64,000 nucleotides of DNA, from assembly GCA_009829735.1 (NCBI GenBank), contig CM020618.1, positions 38,726,894 through 38,790,893 on the forward strand. Reading direction: 5' to 3'. The stretch's first letter is position 1. Each line of letters begins with the position of its first letter. This stretch comes from Pyropia yezoensis. Lineage: Eukaryota; Rhodophyta; Bangiophyceae; Bangiales; Bangiaceae. Of this stretch, positions 20,375 to 31,346 are shown piece by piece. The notes beneath the pieces are model-generated. The model was given only the letters and a program-made list of their open reading frames with translations. It did no database searches and was not told where the DNA came from. The position numbers and the translations under genes are program-made.

Positions 20375-22042
20375 ATGATGGACGGTGTGGAGCAGCTGTC
20401 GGCCGAGGAGGCCGGCGCCTTCTCGTCGGGCACCCTTGCCACCATTGCGTGCTGCCTGTGCGGCACGTCGATTGAGCCTAACCCGTCCAACATGTGCGTC
20501 AGCTGCCTGCGCGCTCAAGTGGACATTACCGAGGGGATCCCCAAGGAGCTTGCCATCTACTACTGCCGCAACTGCGGGCGGTACCTGCAGCCGCCCAAGG
20601 CGTGGATTGCCGCCGAGCTCGAGTCCCCCGAGCTCCTCACCCTCTGCATCAAGCGGCTCAAGGGGCTTTCCCGTGTCAAGCTCGTCGACGCTGGCTTCCG
20701 GTGGACAGAACCCCACTCGCGGCGCATCAACGTGCGGCTGACCATCCAGAAGGAGGTATTTGCGCGGACCATCCTGCAGCAGGAGTTCATCGTCGTCTAC
20801 ACCGTTCTATACCAGCAGTGCGACGCGTGCAAGCGGGACGCGGCCAAGATTGAGGCGTGGCAGGCGGTGGTGCAGGCGCGTCAAAAGGTGGACCACAAGC
20901 GGACGTTTTATTACCTCGAGCAGCTGCTGCTCAAGCACGGGGCGCACCAGGACGCGCTGGGCATCAAGGAGACGGGCGATGGCATTGACTTTTATTTTGC
21001 CAACCGGTCGCACGCGGTGAAGCTGCTGGCCTTTCTGGGCGACGTGGTGCCCCTGCGGCACAAGTCGTCGGAGCACCTGGTCACCCACGACACCCACAAC
21101 AACACGTACAACTACAAGTACTCGTTCTCGGCCGAGATTGCGCCCGTCTGCCGGGATGACCTGGTGGTGCTGCCGCCCAAGCTGTCCAACTCCATGGGTG
21201 GCATTGGGCCGCTCGTCCTGGTCTCCCGCGTCAGTGCGTCGGTGTCACTGGTGGACCCGACGGCGGTACGGACGGCGGAGCTCCCCGCGTCGGCCTTTTG
21301 GAAGACCCCCTTTGCCCCCATCATGACCTCCCGTGCCCTCACCGAGTACACGGTGCTGGATATCGAGACGACGGGCGAGACGGCGGGTCGCTTTGCCGCT
21401 GCCGAAGTGACGGTCGCCCGCTCCTCGGACCTGGGTGTCAATGACAGTACCGTGCTGGTGAGGTCCCACCTCGGCCACGTCCTTCACATTGGGGACCTTG
21501 TCTCGGGCTACGACGTGCGCTCCGCTATCTACAACGACAGCCTGGTGGCGGGCCACAAGGCGTCGTTCGAACTCCCAGACGTGGTGCTTGTGCGCAAGAC
21601 GTACCCGCGCCGGAACAGGGCGCGTGGCCGCAAGTGGCGCCTCGCCCGCCTGGCGGTGGAGATGGCTGACGACGACACACGGGTGGCACGCGGGGCCGCC
21701 GGTGTCCGCGACCCGGCAACACGTGACGCAGAGCAGCGGGAGGTGTTCCTGCAAGAGCTGGAGCAGGACGCGGAACTGCGCAGCAACGTCAACCTGTACC
21801 GCGCTGACGACGTGGCGGCGGCCGCCGCCGCCACTGCCCCCGACGCGGCGGCCATGACGGACACCACTCCCGTCGACGTGGCACCGGAGGCTGCCGTTGA
21901 CGCGGATGAAGATGACGTAGATGGCTACCCTGAGGTGCCACTGGAAGAACTGCTCGACGCACTGGACATCTCGCCGCCAGCAGGCGGGGAAGATGGGGAT
22001 GGGGAGGACGGCGACGATGGGGGGGACGACGCCGACGCTTAG
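20375..22042 (+). CDS. NMD3: 60S ribosomal export protein NMD3
   Basis: Adaptor that loads onto the late pre-60S subunit in the nucleus and links it to CRM1 for export. Single exon, 555 aa. The N-terminal half has the four paired cysteine motifs typical of NMD3: CCLC (about residue 25), CVSC (41), CRNC (64) and CDAC (149). Conserved core segments follow, such as YYCRNCGRYLQPPKAW, HKRTFYYLEQLLLKHGA and the SxxLVTHDTHNNTYNYKYSF region. The C-terminal part is acidic and Ala/Asp/Glu-rich, where the family carries its nuclear export signals. Two adjacent ATGs are possible; the first (20375) follows AACC. The 3' end is 216 bp from the convergent prenyltransferase gene. Length is close to the family norm. 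Confidence 0.96.
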   Translation: MMDGVEQLSAEEAGAFSSGTLATIACCLCGTSIEPNPSNMCVSCLRAQVDITEGIPKELAIYYCRNCGRYLQPPKAWIAAELESPELLTLCIKRLKGLSRVKLVDAGFRWTEPHSRRINVRLTIQKEVFARTILQQEFIVVYTVLYQQCDACKRDAAKIEAWQAVVQARQKVDHKRTFYYLEQLLLKHGAHQDALGIKETGDGIDFYFANRSHAVKLLAFLGDVVPLRHKSSEHLVTHDTHNNTYNYKYSFSAEIAPVCRDDLVVLPPKLSNSMGGIGPLVLVSRVSASVSLVDPTAVRTAELPASAFWKTPFAPIMTSRALTEYTVLDIETTGETAGRFAAAEVTVARSSDLGVNDSTVLVRSHLGHVLHIGDLVSGYDVRSAIYNDSLVAGHKASFELPDVVLVRKTYPRRNRARGRKWRLARLAVEMADDDTRVARGAAGVRDPATRDAEQREVFLQELEQDAELRSNVNLYRADDVAAAAAATAPDAAAMTDTTPVDVAPEAAVDADEDDVDGYPEVPLEELLDALDISPPAGGEDGDGEDGDDGGDDADA

Positions 22043-22258
22043 GAGAAGGAACTCTCTCTCGCTTGCATGGGATGGTTGTATTAGTCGGGCGCGAGGAATG
22101 GATTACGAGTGGTATGAGAACAGCTTGTATCTCTCTCCTTTGGGGTATCTTCTGCGAAGAGCGCCACACAGCCATGCTCAGCATGCCTGTGCGTTAGCGA
22201 GTACGGAAAATAGAGCACACTGCCGGACACCCATGCACTCCATTCGTCACCACGACTC

Positions 22259-23476
22259 CTATACAAAAGGAAACAGCGCGTACTCGGCGTAAAAGAGCCC
22301 CCACACGTCGCGGTTGTAAAAGCGCTTGACGCTCCCCGCGTCCGATGGGTCCAGCTGCCGGTACCGCCATGCCAACACCGCCCCCAGCACCGCGTGGGCC
22401 ACCCCACACACACCCCGCCTGAGGGACCCCGCCGGCGCCGCCAACGCCACCACCACGGCCATGAGGTAGTTGGCGCCCATGAGGCCGGCCACCACCTGGC
22501 AGGCACGCGCCACGCCGAGGCGCGACGCAAACGTCGACACCCCGTACTGGACGTCGCCCGCCACGTCAGGGAGGTCCTTGGCTAGCGCAATGACCACCGC
22601 GTAGATGGTCATGAAGACGGCAAGGAAGGTGATGGGCGGGGACCACACAAACGGCACGCCCAGCGCCGCCATGGTCGCGTGGTACACGCCAAAGTTGAGC
22701 AGGAAGCCCCGCACGCACGCAATCGTTGCGGCCGCCGCAATGGGGAACCGCTTGAGCCGGGTGCCCGGCGTGGAGTAGAGGGCGCCCACGACCAGGCCCA
22801 GGCTGTACAGGCCGAGGATGAGGTTGGAAAAGTAGGTCTTGACAATCGCCAAACCCGACACGGCCGAGCCGAGGATAAACGCCCACGCAACGGGGATGGA
22901 CAGCTCCCCCGCGGCGATGGGCAGGAAGGGCTTGTTGATCACGTCAATGTTGACGTCATAGATCTGGTTGATGCCCACGATGAACGCGTTGCCACACAGC
23001 AGCGCCACCACCCCCAGCGCCGCCACTGGCAGGAGCCGCCAGTCAATGGGCGCGCGGGACTCGAGGACCGCCCGGGTGGCGCCCGAGATGGCCCCCAGGA
23101 TGGTCCCCCGGATGGTGTGGGGGCGCGTAAACTTGTACAGCGCCCCCAGGAGGGAGGTGGTGGTGGAGCCGCCGCCACCGCTGGCGGGGCTGGGCGACGG
23201 GGGGGGCAGCGACGAGGAGGAGGACGCAGTGATGGGCACCGCCGCCGCGGGACGAGCGGGGGGAGAGGGGGGGGAGGGAGGTGGGGCAGCGAGGGGACCC
23301 GCCCCCCCCGCCTGGCGTCCGGCACGGGCCCACCAGGGCGGCGACGCCCGCCCTAGCCGCACCGGCCGCGCAAACGCCGACGAGCGCAGGCGAGAGACGG
23401 CGGCCGCCGCGCCCCGCTGCCGGGAAGCTGCCGCCCCCACTGGCGGGGCGACGGCAAAGCCCAGGGGGAAGGCCAT
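22259..23476 (-). CDS. Homogentisate prenyltransferase (UbiA family, plastid)
   Basis: Condenses homogentisate with a prenyl diphosphate in the plastid inner envelope: phytyl for tocopherol (VTE2/HPT type) or solanesyl for plastoquinone (HST type). Single exon, 405 aa. The first 100 or so residues are Ala/Arg/Ser/Pro-rich without acids, as in a transit peptide. The membrane domain starts FTRPHTIRGTILG. The first Asp-rich motif NQIYDVNIDVINKP is near residue 167 and the second, DLPDVAGD, near 300, both intact; they bind the Mg-diphosphate. About eight to nine hydrophobic helices follow the UbiA pattern. The start MAFPLGF is chosen from its ACC-ATG-G context; the frame is open upstream. The sequence alone does not settle phytyl versus solanesyl specificity. 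Confidence 0.92.
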   Translation of the reverse strand: MAFPLGFAVAPPVGAAASRQRGAAAAVSRLRSSAFARPVRLGRASPPWWARAGRQAGGAGPLAAPPPSPPSPPARPAAAVPITASSSSSLPPPSPSPASGGGGSTTTSLLGALYKFTRPHTIRGTILGAISGATRAVLESRAPIDWRLLPVAALGVVALLCGNAFIVGINQIYDVNIDVINKPFLPIAAGELSIPVAWAFILGSAVSGLAIVKTYFSNLILGLYSLGLVVGALYSTPGTRLKRFPIAAAATIACVRGFLLNFGVYHATMAALGVPFVWSPPITFLAVFMTIYAVVIALAKDLPDVAGDVQYGVSTFASRLGVARACQVVAGLMGANYLMAVVVALAAPAGSLRRGVCGVAHAVLGAVLAWRYRQLDPSDAGSVKRFYNRDVWGLFYAEYALFPFV

Positions 23477-24191
23477 GGGGGCGACAACCAGGAGGGGAGG
23501 AAGAGCCGGGAGAGAGACGTTAGGCGACTGCGGGGGTTGGGGGCAGAAGGGGTAGAATGGGGGGCGAAGGACGAGAGGGGGAGGACGGCAGTGGTGACGA
23601 TGGTGAATGGCGGGACGGAAGACAGGGAGGGGCGGGGGGTGGCGGAATGGGACGCCCGATGGCGAGTGCCGTGGGAGCAGGCGCCTCAGGTGGCGGTGGC
23701 GGGTGGACGAGGCGGGCAGAGGCTGGTGGGGGTGGTGAGGGGATGGCCGCACCGGGCAATGGGCGGTCCAGGCGCTGGCCGACCGCTGCCGTTGTGTGGG
23801 GCGCCGACGAAGGGCGGCCGCAGCCGCAGCGGCGGCAGCCGACGGCTGGCCGGCGGGAGATCCGAAAACCTCCCGTCCACGAGAGGTGGCCCCCCAGCCG
23901 GCGCGCCCGCCTGGACGGTCCGCCGCGACTGGTGGAAGGTGCGCTGCCACCACACCTCGTCCGCTTCCAAAGTCGTGTCGTCCGACCACACTTTGTTGTC
24001 TTCTCCCGTCACCCCACCACGAGCCTACGCCTGCGCACCTCCCACCCGCCCGGCACCATCCCATCCCCGTCTCAAGCTCTCCGCTCGCGCCTCTCTTCAC
24101 ACCCTCCCCCCCCTAACCACGTCCCGGTTTGTCTTGCCCTCTCTGCCCCCTCTGGCTTGCAGACGGCGGCTGTGGCCGGCTGGTCCGCGGC
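23477..24191. promoter_or_regulatory. Bidirectional spacer between prenyltransferase and DCC protein genes
   Basis: The divergent starts are 715 bp apart. Frames are open by composition but no domain appears. The plus side shows a C/T-rich leader before the ATG at 24192, like the other plus-strand genes here. Confidence 0.4.
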
Positions 24192-25266
24192 ATGGCCTTT
24201 GTCCCCGCCGTTGCCGCCGCCGGCCTCCTCTGGCGGCGGCTCCCCCAAGGACGTGCCGCGGGCTCCCCCCGCCCCCCGCCCTGGAAGATGACGGCCGCGG
24301 CGCCCCCCCCCCCCTCATCCCGGGGGCCCGCTGCGCCAGCATCGGCGGCAGCGGCGGCCGCAGCGGCAGCAGCGGTGGCGGCACCGCCCGCGGCGGCGAC
24401 GACCGCTCCCCGCGTCACCCCTCCCACCTCGTACACCCCCCCCCCCCCCGGAGAGCGGCGCACATCCGCCCACGTCGCCGCCGCCCGAGCCTACCTCTCT
24501 GCCCGCGGCGTTGGCGGCGCCGCTGACCCGCCGCTCGTCCTCTACGACGGCGCCTGCGGGCTGTGTGACGGGGCGGTGCGGACGCTGCTTGCCGCAGACA
24601 GGGCGGGGGTGTTTACGTACGCGCCCCTGCAGGGCTCTGTCGGCACTGCCGCGTGCGTCGCGTATGGCGCGCCGACGGACCTGTCGACCATGTGCGTTGG
24701 GGCGAGGGATGTGGGGAGAGCAGGGTCGATGGATTGACGAGGGGAAGGGCGGAAGGGCGGGGGGAGAGGGTGCATGGGGGGGTGCACGCATTTTTGGTAC
24801 GGTGGCCGCACCCTGTGGGCGCTGTGCGGGGAGGGCGACGTCCTTCACATGCTGCCGGCGACTGCGGCTCGGCCCAACTGACTTTTCGCCCAGCGTCCCG
24901 TCCCGAAAGCCACCGCCGTCTGCACATCTCCCCTGCCCGCCCTTGCTGTTGCATTTGCCTGTGCTCTCTTGTCACGAACTCCCCTCTCCTCCTCCCCCCT
25001 TTCTTCCCTGCCCTCCCTCTTACAGGGTGTTTGTCGAGGGCGGCACCGCGTACATCCGGTCGGACGCGCCGCTGCGCATTGCGGCGCGGCTGTCGCCCGC
25101 GGCGCGCGTCGCGGCAACCGCCGCGCTCGCCGCCCCGCGGCTGCTGCGCGACGGCGCCTACGACACGGTGGCGGTGAACCGGTACGACTGGTTTGGCACG
25201 TCCTCTGGGGAGGGGGTGGGGGGGGTGCTCACGCCCGAGCAGCGGGCACGGTTTTATCTTGACTGA
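24192..25266 (+). CDS. DCC-family (DUF393) thiol-disulfide oxidoreductase-like protein
   Basis: Exons 24192-24691 and 25026-25266 join in phase (donor GTGCGT, acceptor TTACAG) to give 246 aa. The signature YDGACGLCDGAV (about residue 117) carries the D-C-x-x-C of the DCC family, followed by LAADRAGVFTYAPLQ. Exon 2 gives VFVEGGTAYIRSDAPLRI and the C-terminal part, with YDTVAVNRYDWFG near the end. Residues 1-110 form a hydrophobic then Ala/Pro-rich leader (MAFVPAVAAAGLLW...), which could be an organelle-targeting sequence. DCC proteins are thought to act in thiol redox chemistry, but substrates are mostly unknown. It is divergent from the plastid prenyltransferase gene, so shared regulation is possible. 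Confidence 0.88.
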
Positions 25267-26355
25267 GGGGCAGTGGGGGGGGGGAAGGGGGGAAGGTGAG
25301 AATGGGATAGCGAGGCCGGGGGGGGGGGACGGGCGGGAGAGGGATGGGCGAGGGTACCCTCACCAGGGTGGAGACAGGCACGCCCCAGTGGCATTGGTCG
25401 GTTGCGTAAGGGGGGGGGGGTGTCGCGCGCGCACCCACCGCCGCCGCGCACCCGCGTCAAAGTGCGGCCGGGTGGGTGCCACGTGCGTGGGCTAGCATCC
25501 CCGTGCGGGTTGCCCACCTGCTGGAGACCACTTTCTGCCTCTCTTCGCCCCTCGCAATCTTGCGCCGACCGAGAGAGCGGCGTCTCTCCCTCCAGCGGGT
25601 GCTCGCCCAGTCGACCGCAGCCGGCGTTGCCGACGCTGCCGTCGCCGCTGTCTGGCGCCGACCGCTGCGCGCGCGGCGGCGGCCGGGGCGCCGCCGTCGC
25701 TGTTGCCCGAGTCGGGATGGGGGCGGTCCCGGCGCCCGCCGCCCCCCCCACCCCCGCCCCCGCACCTACCCCCATCTCGTCGGCTGAGGGCAACTGCTGG
25801 CGCCCCCACCGTCGCTCCACCACACGGGACGTGCGGACCACGCTGCCGCCCGAGCAGCACACAGAGAGGATGGAGGTAGGTAGAGACGGGTGAAGGAGAA
25901 GCGCCGGTAACTGTCTTGGGTAGTCTGGCGTGGGGGGGGGGTGAGGCCGCCGCCACCCCCGCCGCCGCCGTCTCCGCTCCTGCCGCAGTCGCCGTCGCCG
26001 CGGCCGCCGCTCCCATTACCGCCAGCCGCCCCCGCGGTGGCCGCCGCCACCGCGGCGGCCGCCGATGCAGCGGCCCCAGTGGGTGTCCGCAGACCCCGTC
26101 TGGGGTGCGGATGCCCCGGGCAGCCACCCTTCCTCCACCCGCTTCTATCTGCTGACGCTGATTCTCGCCCTCCCGGCCGCGGCGGCAGGAGCAGCGGCGG
26201 GCGGCGCGGGTACATCGTCATCTGGCGTCAGAACGGACGCTTCTCATTGGTACACAACTGCTAGCAACACCCAGAAGACCAGCACAGACGCAGGAGAGAG
26301 ACGCAGAGTGGCACCTGAAGTCAGGTTGGCTGGGAGAGAATAGTCGCGTCGTATG
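25267..26355. other. Intergenic, no supported gene
   Basis: G-tracts follow the DCC stop. The region 25.6-26.2 kb is Ala/Pro or Gly/Arg low complexity in all frames, with no conserved motif or plausible splice structure that I can defend. Confidence 0.5.
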
Positions 26356-26357
26356 TA

Positions 26358-26808
26358 TTGCAGTTTTCCGAATTTTGTCCCATGTGGACAAGAGCAAGAG
26401 CAAGTGTACAAGAGCAAGGGCCAATCGCATGCTCGTAGCAGAGGGCTGACCAATGGCGTGCTGCAACACGTCTGTCGGAAGAACCTGATGATTGGCTATG
26501 ACCACAACTGCTCTCGCAACGAACGCTGGTTGGTCAGCATACTCTTGTTTTTTCATCGGATCTCGCCGGTTGGCCCTTTATCTCATGTCATCTCTGTCAA
26601 GAACAGTCCGAAGCGCTCGACCGGTGCTTGTTCTGCCCTCAAAGTGATCAGAAATCCCGAGAGAACCCCCGATCCCACTGTTCGTACAACAACGAACCCT
26701 CATGCAGAGCAGTCATTGGCCAGAGAGGCAGCATCTGAGTCTTATCATTGGTCAAACACAGTTTGCTCTTGCTCTTGTCCACATGGGACAAAATTGGGAG
26801 AACTGCAA
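26358..26808. mobile_element. MITE copy 2 (451 bp, TA target duplication)
   Basis: Same ends and length as the copy at 14481-14931, in the same orientation. Start TTGCAGTTTTCCGAATTTTG and inverted end; TA at 26356-26357 and 26809-26810. Differences from copy 1 are scattered point changes with no length change, so both descend from a recent common source. No coding capacity. Confidence 0.9.
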
Positions 26809-26810
26809 TA

Positions 26811-27221
26811 CAGTACATACAGTACACTACCAGATGCGCTATGCGCTCCTCTCTCTCATGCACTTGTCCTGCGGTTCTATCGCCTGTGCTTCATCTTGCT
26901 TCATAGGGTATTTAAATAGCAAAGATGTCCGCCACGGGCCTTCGTATCAGCTTGTGTGTTCTGTACCTGGGCGTGCTCCCCGGACGGGTGGCCCCCCCAG
27001 GCGCTTGCAAGCCCAGAGATCGCCCTTTTTTCGTTCCGCTTTGTCCTCGCCTCCCAGCCGCGCCGCCGGTGCACGCGCCCCGCTGCCGGTGGCCGTTCCC
27101 CCCTCGCCGCCGCCCCAACCCCCCCCAGCCCCTCCACCTCCCCCTCCCCCCCCGACCGACCCCCACCCCCACCTCTACCCCTGCCCCCTACCCCTACCCC
27201 CCCTACCACCCCCTCTGCGTC
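26811..27221. other. Spacer with 3' region of the ABHD17-like gene
   Basis: Starts with AT-richer sequence next to the MITE and becomes a C-rich tract toward the stop codon of the hydrolase gene. No gene seen. Confidence 0.5.
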
Positions 27222-28004
27222 TCACCCAAAGAGCTGATCATACGGCGTCGCGCGGGAGGCCTCGACCATGGCAGCGACGTGCCGCTCAATCCGGGCGGTC
27301 AGGGACAGGCGGGTGCGGCGGGTGCGGAGCTTGGCCAACCGCTCGCCGGGCGTGTCACCCGCCGCGTAGGCCGCCGCGCCGTCGCGGCCGGCAATGACGG
27401 CGGCAAGGCCGGTGCGCCGGGGGGGGGGTGTGGCGGCGGCCGCCGTCGCGGCCGCAGTGGGCGCGGCCCTCGCGACGGCGGCGGCGGCGGCAGTACCGGC
27501 CGCCGTTTCCGTAGCGGTGTTGGTGGTGGTAGGCGCGGGGGGTGGGGGTGTGGCGGTGGCAAAGGCAGTGGCGGTGGCGGTGGCGGTGGCGGTGGCGGTG
27601 GCGGGCGCTGCCGCGGGCGCGGTGGGTGGGGTGGGCGGCGTGGCGTGGCGGGTGGCCGCCACTGTCGGCCCGACGCGGCGCGGCGCAGCGGCGGCGCTAC
27701 CCGGTGCGGCCGCTGCTGCTGCTGTCACCACCGGCCCGCCAGCGGCTGGCGCGCGCCGCCGCTGCACCGACGACCGCGACGGGGGCGACGCGGGCGGCGC
27801 TGTCGGGGACGCGGCGGTCGGCGCCACGGGCGGGGGCACCTCCCGGTGGGGATCACCCCTCCCCGTCCCCCTGCCGCTCCCCCCCGCCCCCGCTGACGAT
27901 GAGGCGGCGCTCGCGCCACTCGCCGCCGACCGCGCTGCGCGGCGGCCCCCGGACGGCGCGCCGAGGCACGCGCCGAGGCTGTCGCGGAGGTCCACGGCGG
28001 CCAC

Positions 28005-28035
<31 letters not shown>

Positions 28036-28128
28036 GGTGGGGGGGGGCGACTCACCGTCACGTCCACGAGGCCGACCGACAGGGCGGCGTAGCCGCGGGT
28101 GCGTGCCCACGCTGGGGTACTCCCCCCC

Positions 28129-28177
<49 letters not shown>

Positions 28178-31100
28178 GGCCACTGGCCCCGCTGGGGGTG
28201 CTGCCGCTGTTGCCACCGCCGCCGCCGCCGCCGCCGCCGCTGCGGTCGCCGCCTCCATCACCCCCGCTCCCCCCCGCCGCGGCGGCCACATGCGCGGCCG
28301 CCGCGTCCGCAGCGGCCGTCTCGAGCGCATCGAGCGCCGACGCCACCGCCGCCGCCGTCGCCGCCGCCGCCCCCGCCGCTGACCGGGACGCACCGCGGAC
28401 GGCACCGCCGGCCGCCCGCGCGGCGGTGGCCATGGCGCCGCCGCCGCCGCCACCACCGCCGCCGCTCCGGTCAGGTGGGAGTGGCTCCAGCGGCGCCCCT
28501 CCGACCCCCCCCGCCCCGACCCCTGCCGAGTCAGTCGACGTCGGCCGCCGCTGTCGCCGCCGCCGCGCCGCTGCATGAGATGCACCACGGGCGCCGCTGC
28601 CGCCTGACGAACCTGCAGAGGAGAGGGTGGAGGTGGAGAGGGACGGGTGGCGGGGGAGCGCCGGCGACTGCTGAGGGGAGGGGGGATGCGGGAGGCCGCC
28701 ACCGCCGCCGCCGCTACAGCCCATTCCGCCATTGCCGCATCCACCGCCACCTCCGCTGCCCGGGCGGGCACCCCCAGCCCGCCCAGCCGGCGAAAGCCAC
28801 TGTCGGCCAACTCCCCCCCAGCCGCTGCTATCTCCTCTGCAGACGCTGCTGCTGCTGCCGCTGCAGCCGTCGCCACCCGCCGCGTCGGGCACCGCGGGCG
28901 GCCGGGCGCCGCTGACGCCGCTGCTGCCGCCGCCACTGCCGCTCCCGCTGCCGCCGCCACCCAAGCCGTCGCCGCTGCCGCCGCCGCCGCCGCTGCTGCT
29001 ACCAGCGGTGCTGGTCAGGCGCGCCAGGCGGCGGCGGTCCTCGGCGAGCGCGTCGGCCAGCCAGTCGGCCACGGCGGAGCGGCCGTCGCCCCGCCCCCCC
29101 CCCCCCCCCGGTCCCCCTGTCGACCTGCCCCCCGACTTGCCCTCTGCCGTCGTCTCCATCGCTGCCGTCGACGGTGCCGTCGTCGCCGGCGCCCCCTCCC
29201 CCCGCGGCCTCTCTGTCGCCCCCACCCAAGAGGCGGGTGCCGATGCCTCTCGGGGGCGCCCGCCCACGCGGCGGCCGAGGCTCATGGACAGCCGCCGGCC
29301 GAGGCCGTTGCCGCCATTGATGCCGCCGCCGCCGCCGCCGCCCCCCTCCCAGCCGGCAGGGAATGACGCCCCGCCGTCGTCGGTGGCGGCGGCGGCGGCG
29401 GCGGCGGCGGCAGGCACGCTAGACGGTGGCGGCGGGAACGGGGAGGCCATGACGGCCGAGCGGGCGCGGCGGAGGAGGCCTCCCCGAGGAGGGGGCACGG
29501 TGCCACCGCCCCGCCCACGCAGACGTGGTGTGGGGGGGGGCGTGGCGCTCGCGTCGCTTTGGTGGTCCCTGCCGGCCGCGGCGGAGCCGACGGCGGGCGC
29601 AGCGGAAGCGAGCGCGGCAGCGGCGACGGCGGGTGCGGCGGCGGCGGCGGCGGCGGCGGCACCCGCCCCTCTGGCGCCCAGCCAGCGGCGGTAGGTGGAA
29701 AAGCAGGCGACCCGCCAGTCCACCTCGAGCGCATTGTGGTCCCCCCCGGGGATGATGACCACCTCCACCGGCTGGGCGGAGGCGGTGGCGTCCCCCCCGC
29801 CACTGCCTCCCCCACCCCCCCCATCGGGGGCCGCCGCGCCCAGCCGCCGCGCGAGAAGGTGGCTGTGGGCGGGCGGCACCAGCCGGTCAGCCCCGCCATG
29901 AACGAGCAACACGGGTATGCGCCGCGGGACGGCTGGCGCACCGCCAGGCGGCGGCGGTGGCGGCGGTGGCGGCAGCGGCCGCCCTTCCCCCCCCCTCGCC
30001 CCCGCCGCCGCCGCCGACGCCGCCGCGGTCACCCCACCCGCCGGCGCGTCTGCTGCAGCTGTCGCCGCTGCCGTCCCGCCCGCCGCCGCCTCGGCCGCCG
30101 CCCACCGGGCGGCGGCCGCACCGAGGCGAGCGGCGCTGTCAAACGCGTCAAGGCCGCCGCGGTGGAGGAGCGGCGATAGCGCCCGGCCGACGCCGCCCGG
30201 CGCCAGCCGGCCGACCGACGCAAACGGACTGATGAGGAGCAGCCCCCCCGGCGGCGCCGCCGCGCCCGCCACCACCACCCCCGGCGGCGGCGGCGGCCCG
30301 GTCACCACCGCCGCTGCGGCGGTCACGCATCCCGCCGCCGCGCCGGTCGACGCGGCGGTGGCGGTGGCGGTGGGGGTGGCGGCGGCGGTGGCGACGGTGG
30401 CGGTGGGGACGGCGGCGGCGGCGGGGACGGCGGCGGCGGCGGCGGCGGCCGTGGCGTACGCGGTGGTGGCGGTGGTGGTGGCGAGGTGCACCGCAACGGC
30501 GGCGCCGAGGGAGCGCCCCACCACCGTCACCGACGATGGCGGCAGGCCGAGGGTGGTGGTCAGGTGTGCCCACGCGGCGGCCGCGTCGGCGTAGCAGTTG
30601 GCCTCTGAGGCGGTGGGCCGTCCGCCCCCACCGCCACCGCCGCCCCCACCCCCACCTCTTCCGCCACCCCCACCCCCACCACCACCGCCACTCCCGCCCC
30701 CATCCCCACCACCGGGGTCCCCGGGCGGGCGACCCCTTCCCCCCGCCGCCGCCGCGGCCGACGCCCCCTGGTCATCCCCTCGGCCACCGCCACCGCCACC
30801 ATCGCCACCCCCACCGTCGGCCAGCCTGGTGGACAGGCCGTAGCCAGAGTACTCAAACGCAAACACGTCCACGCCCACCTGCTCGTGCAGCTCAGCGAGG
30901 TAGGCGGCCATCAGGCCCAGGTCCGACGCGTTGTCGTGCGCGTACAACAGCGTGTGGCGGGCGGCCACCGCCGGGGGGGAGGGGACAGGGCCGTCGCCTC
31001 TGCTGCTACTGCTGCCATTGTCGCCGCCACTGCCTCTGTTACCGCCGCCGCTGCTGCTGCTGCCGCCGCTGCCGCCGCCGCCGCCGCCGCCGCCGCCGCG

Positions 31101-31346
31101 GCCACTGCCGCCGCCATCACAGACAGCCCCCCCCTCCCCTCCCGCCTCTGCGCGCCAGTGGATGGCCGGTATACGCCACCCGGTGGCGGTGGTGAGCCAC
31201 ACCAGCGGCACAGCGTCGAGGGAGGGGCACTCTGTGTAGGCCGACCGCCCCCGAATGTACACCAGCCGCCCGCCGTCGTCGGCATACGACGGCGCATCAG
31301 GGGGGTTGAATACCAGGCCGCGGACGAGGGAGTGGGTGGCGCCCAT
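27222..31346 (-). CDS. ABHD17-like alpha/beta hydrolase with giant low-complexity tail
   Basis: Single exon, 1374 aa from MGATHSLVRGLVFNPP; the frame is open upstream but Met-Gly and the FxPP start match the ABHD17/FAM108 N-terminus. Catalytic part: HDNASDLG (about residue 134; the family usually has HGNAxDLG), EYSGYG, nucleophile elbow GRSLG (about 275), acid in HGGADRLVPP (about 487) and base in GGDHNALE (about 537), so the Ser-Asp-His triad is complete. Long poly-Gly and Ala/Thr insertions interrupt the fold at loops. Residues 560-1374 are mostly Gly/Ser/Ala runs, ending in a charged segment with RTRLSLTARIERHVA. Animal ABHD17 proteins are about 300 aa depalmitoylases. A lipid thioesterase role is inferred; the tail is unexplained. 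Many homopolymers make local frame errors possible. Confidence 0.8.

Noticed and set aside
25492..26221. Gly/Ala-rich minus-strand ORFs between the DCC gene and MITE 2
   Set aside because: Only low-complexity sequence, no conserved motif, and alternative frames equally open.
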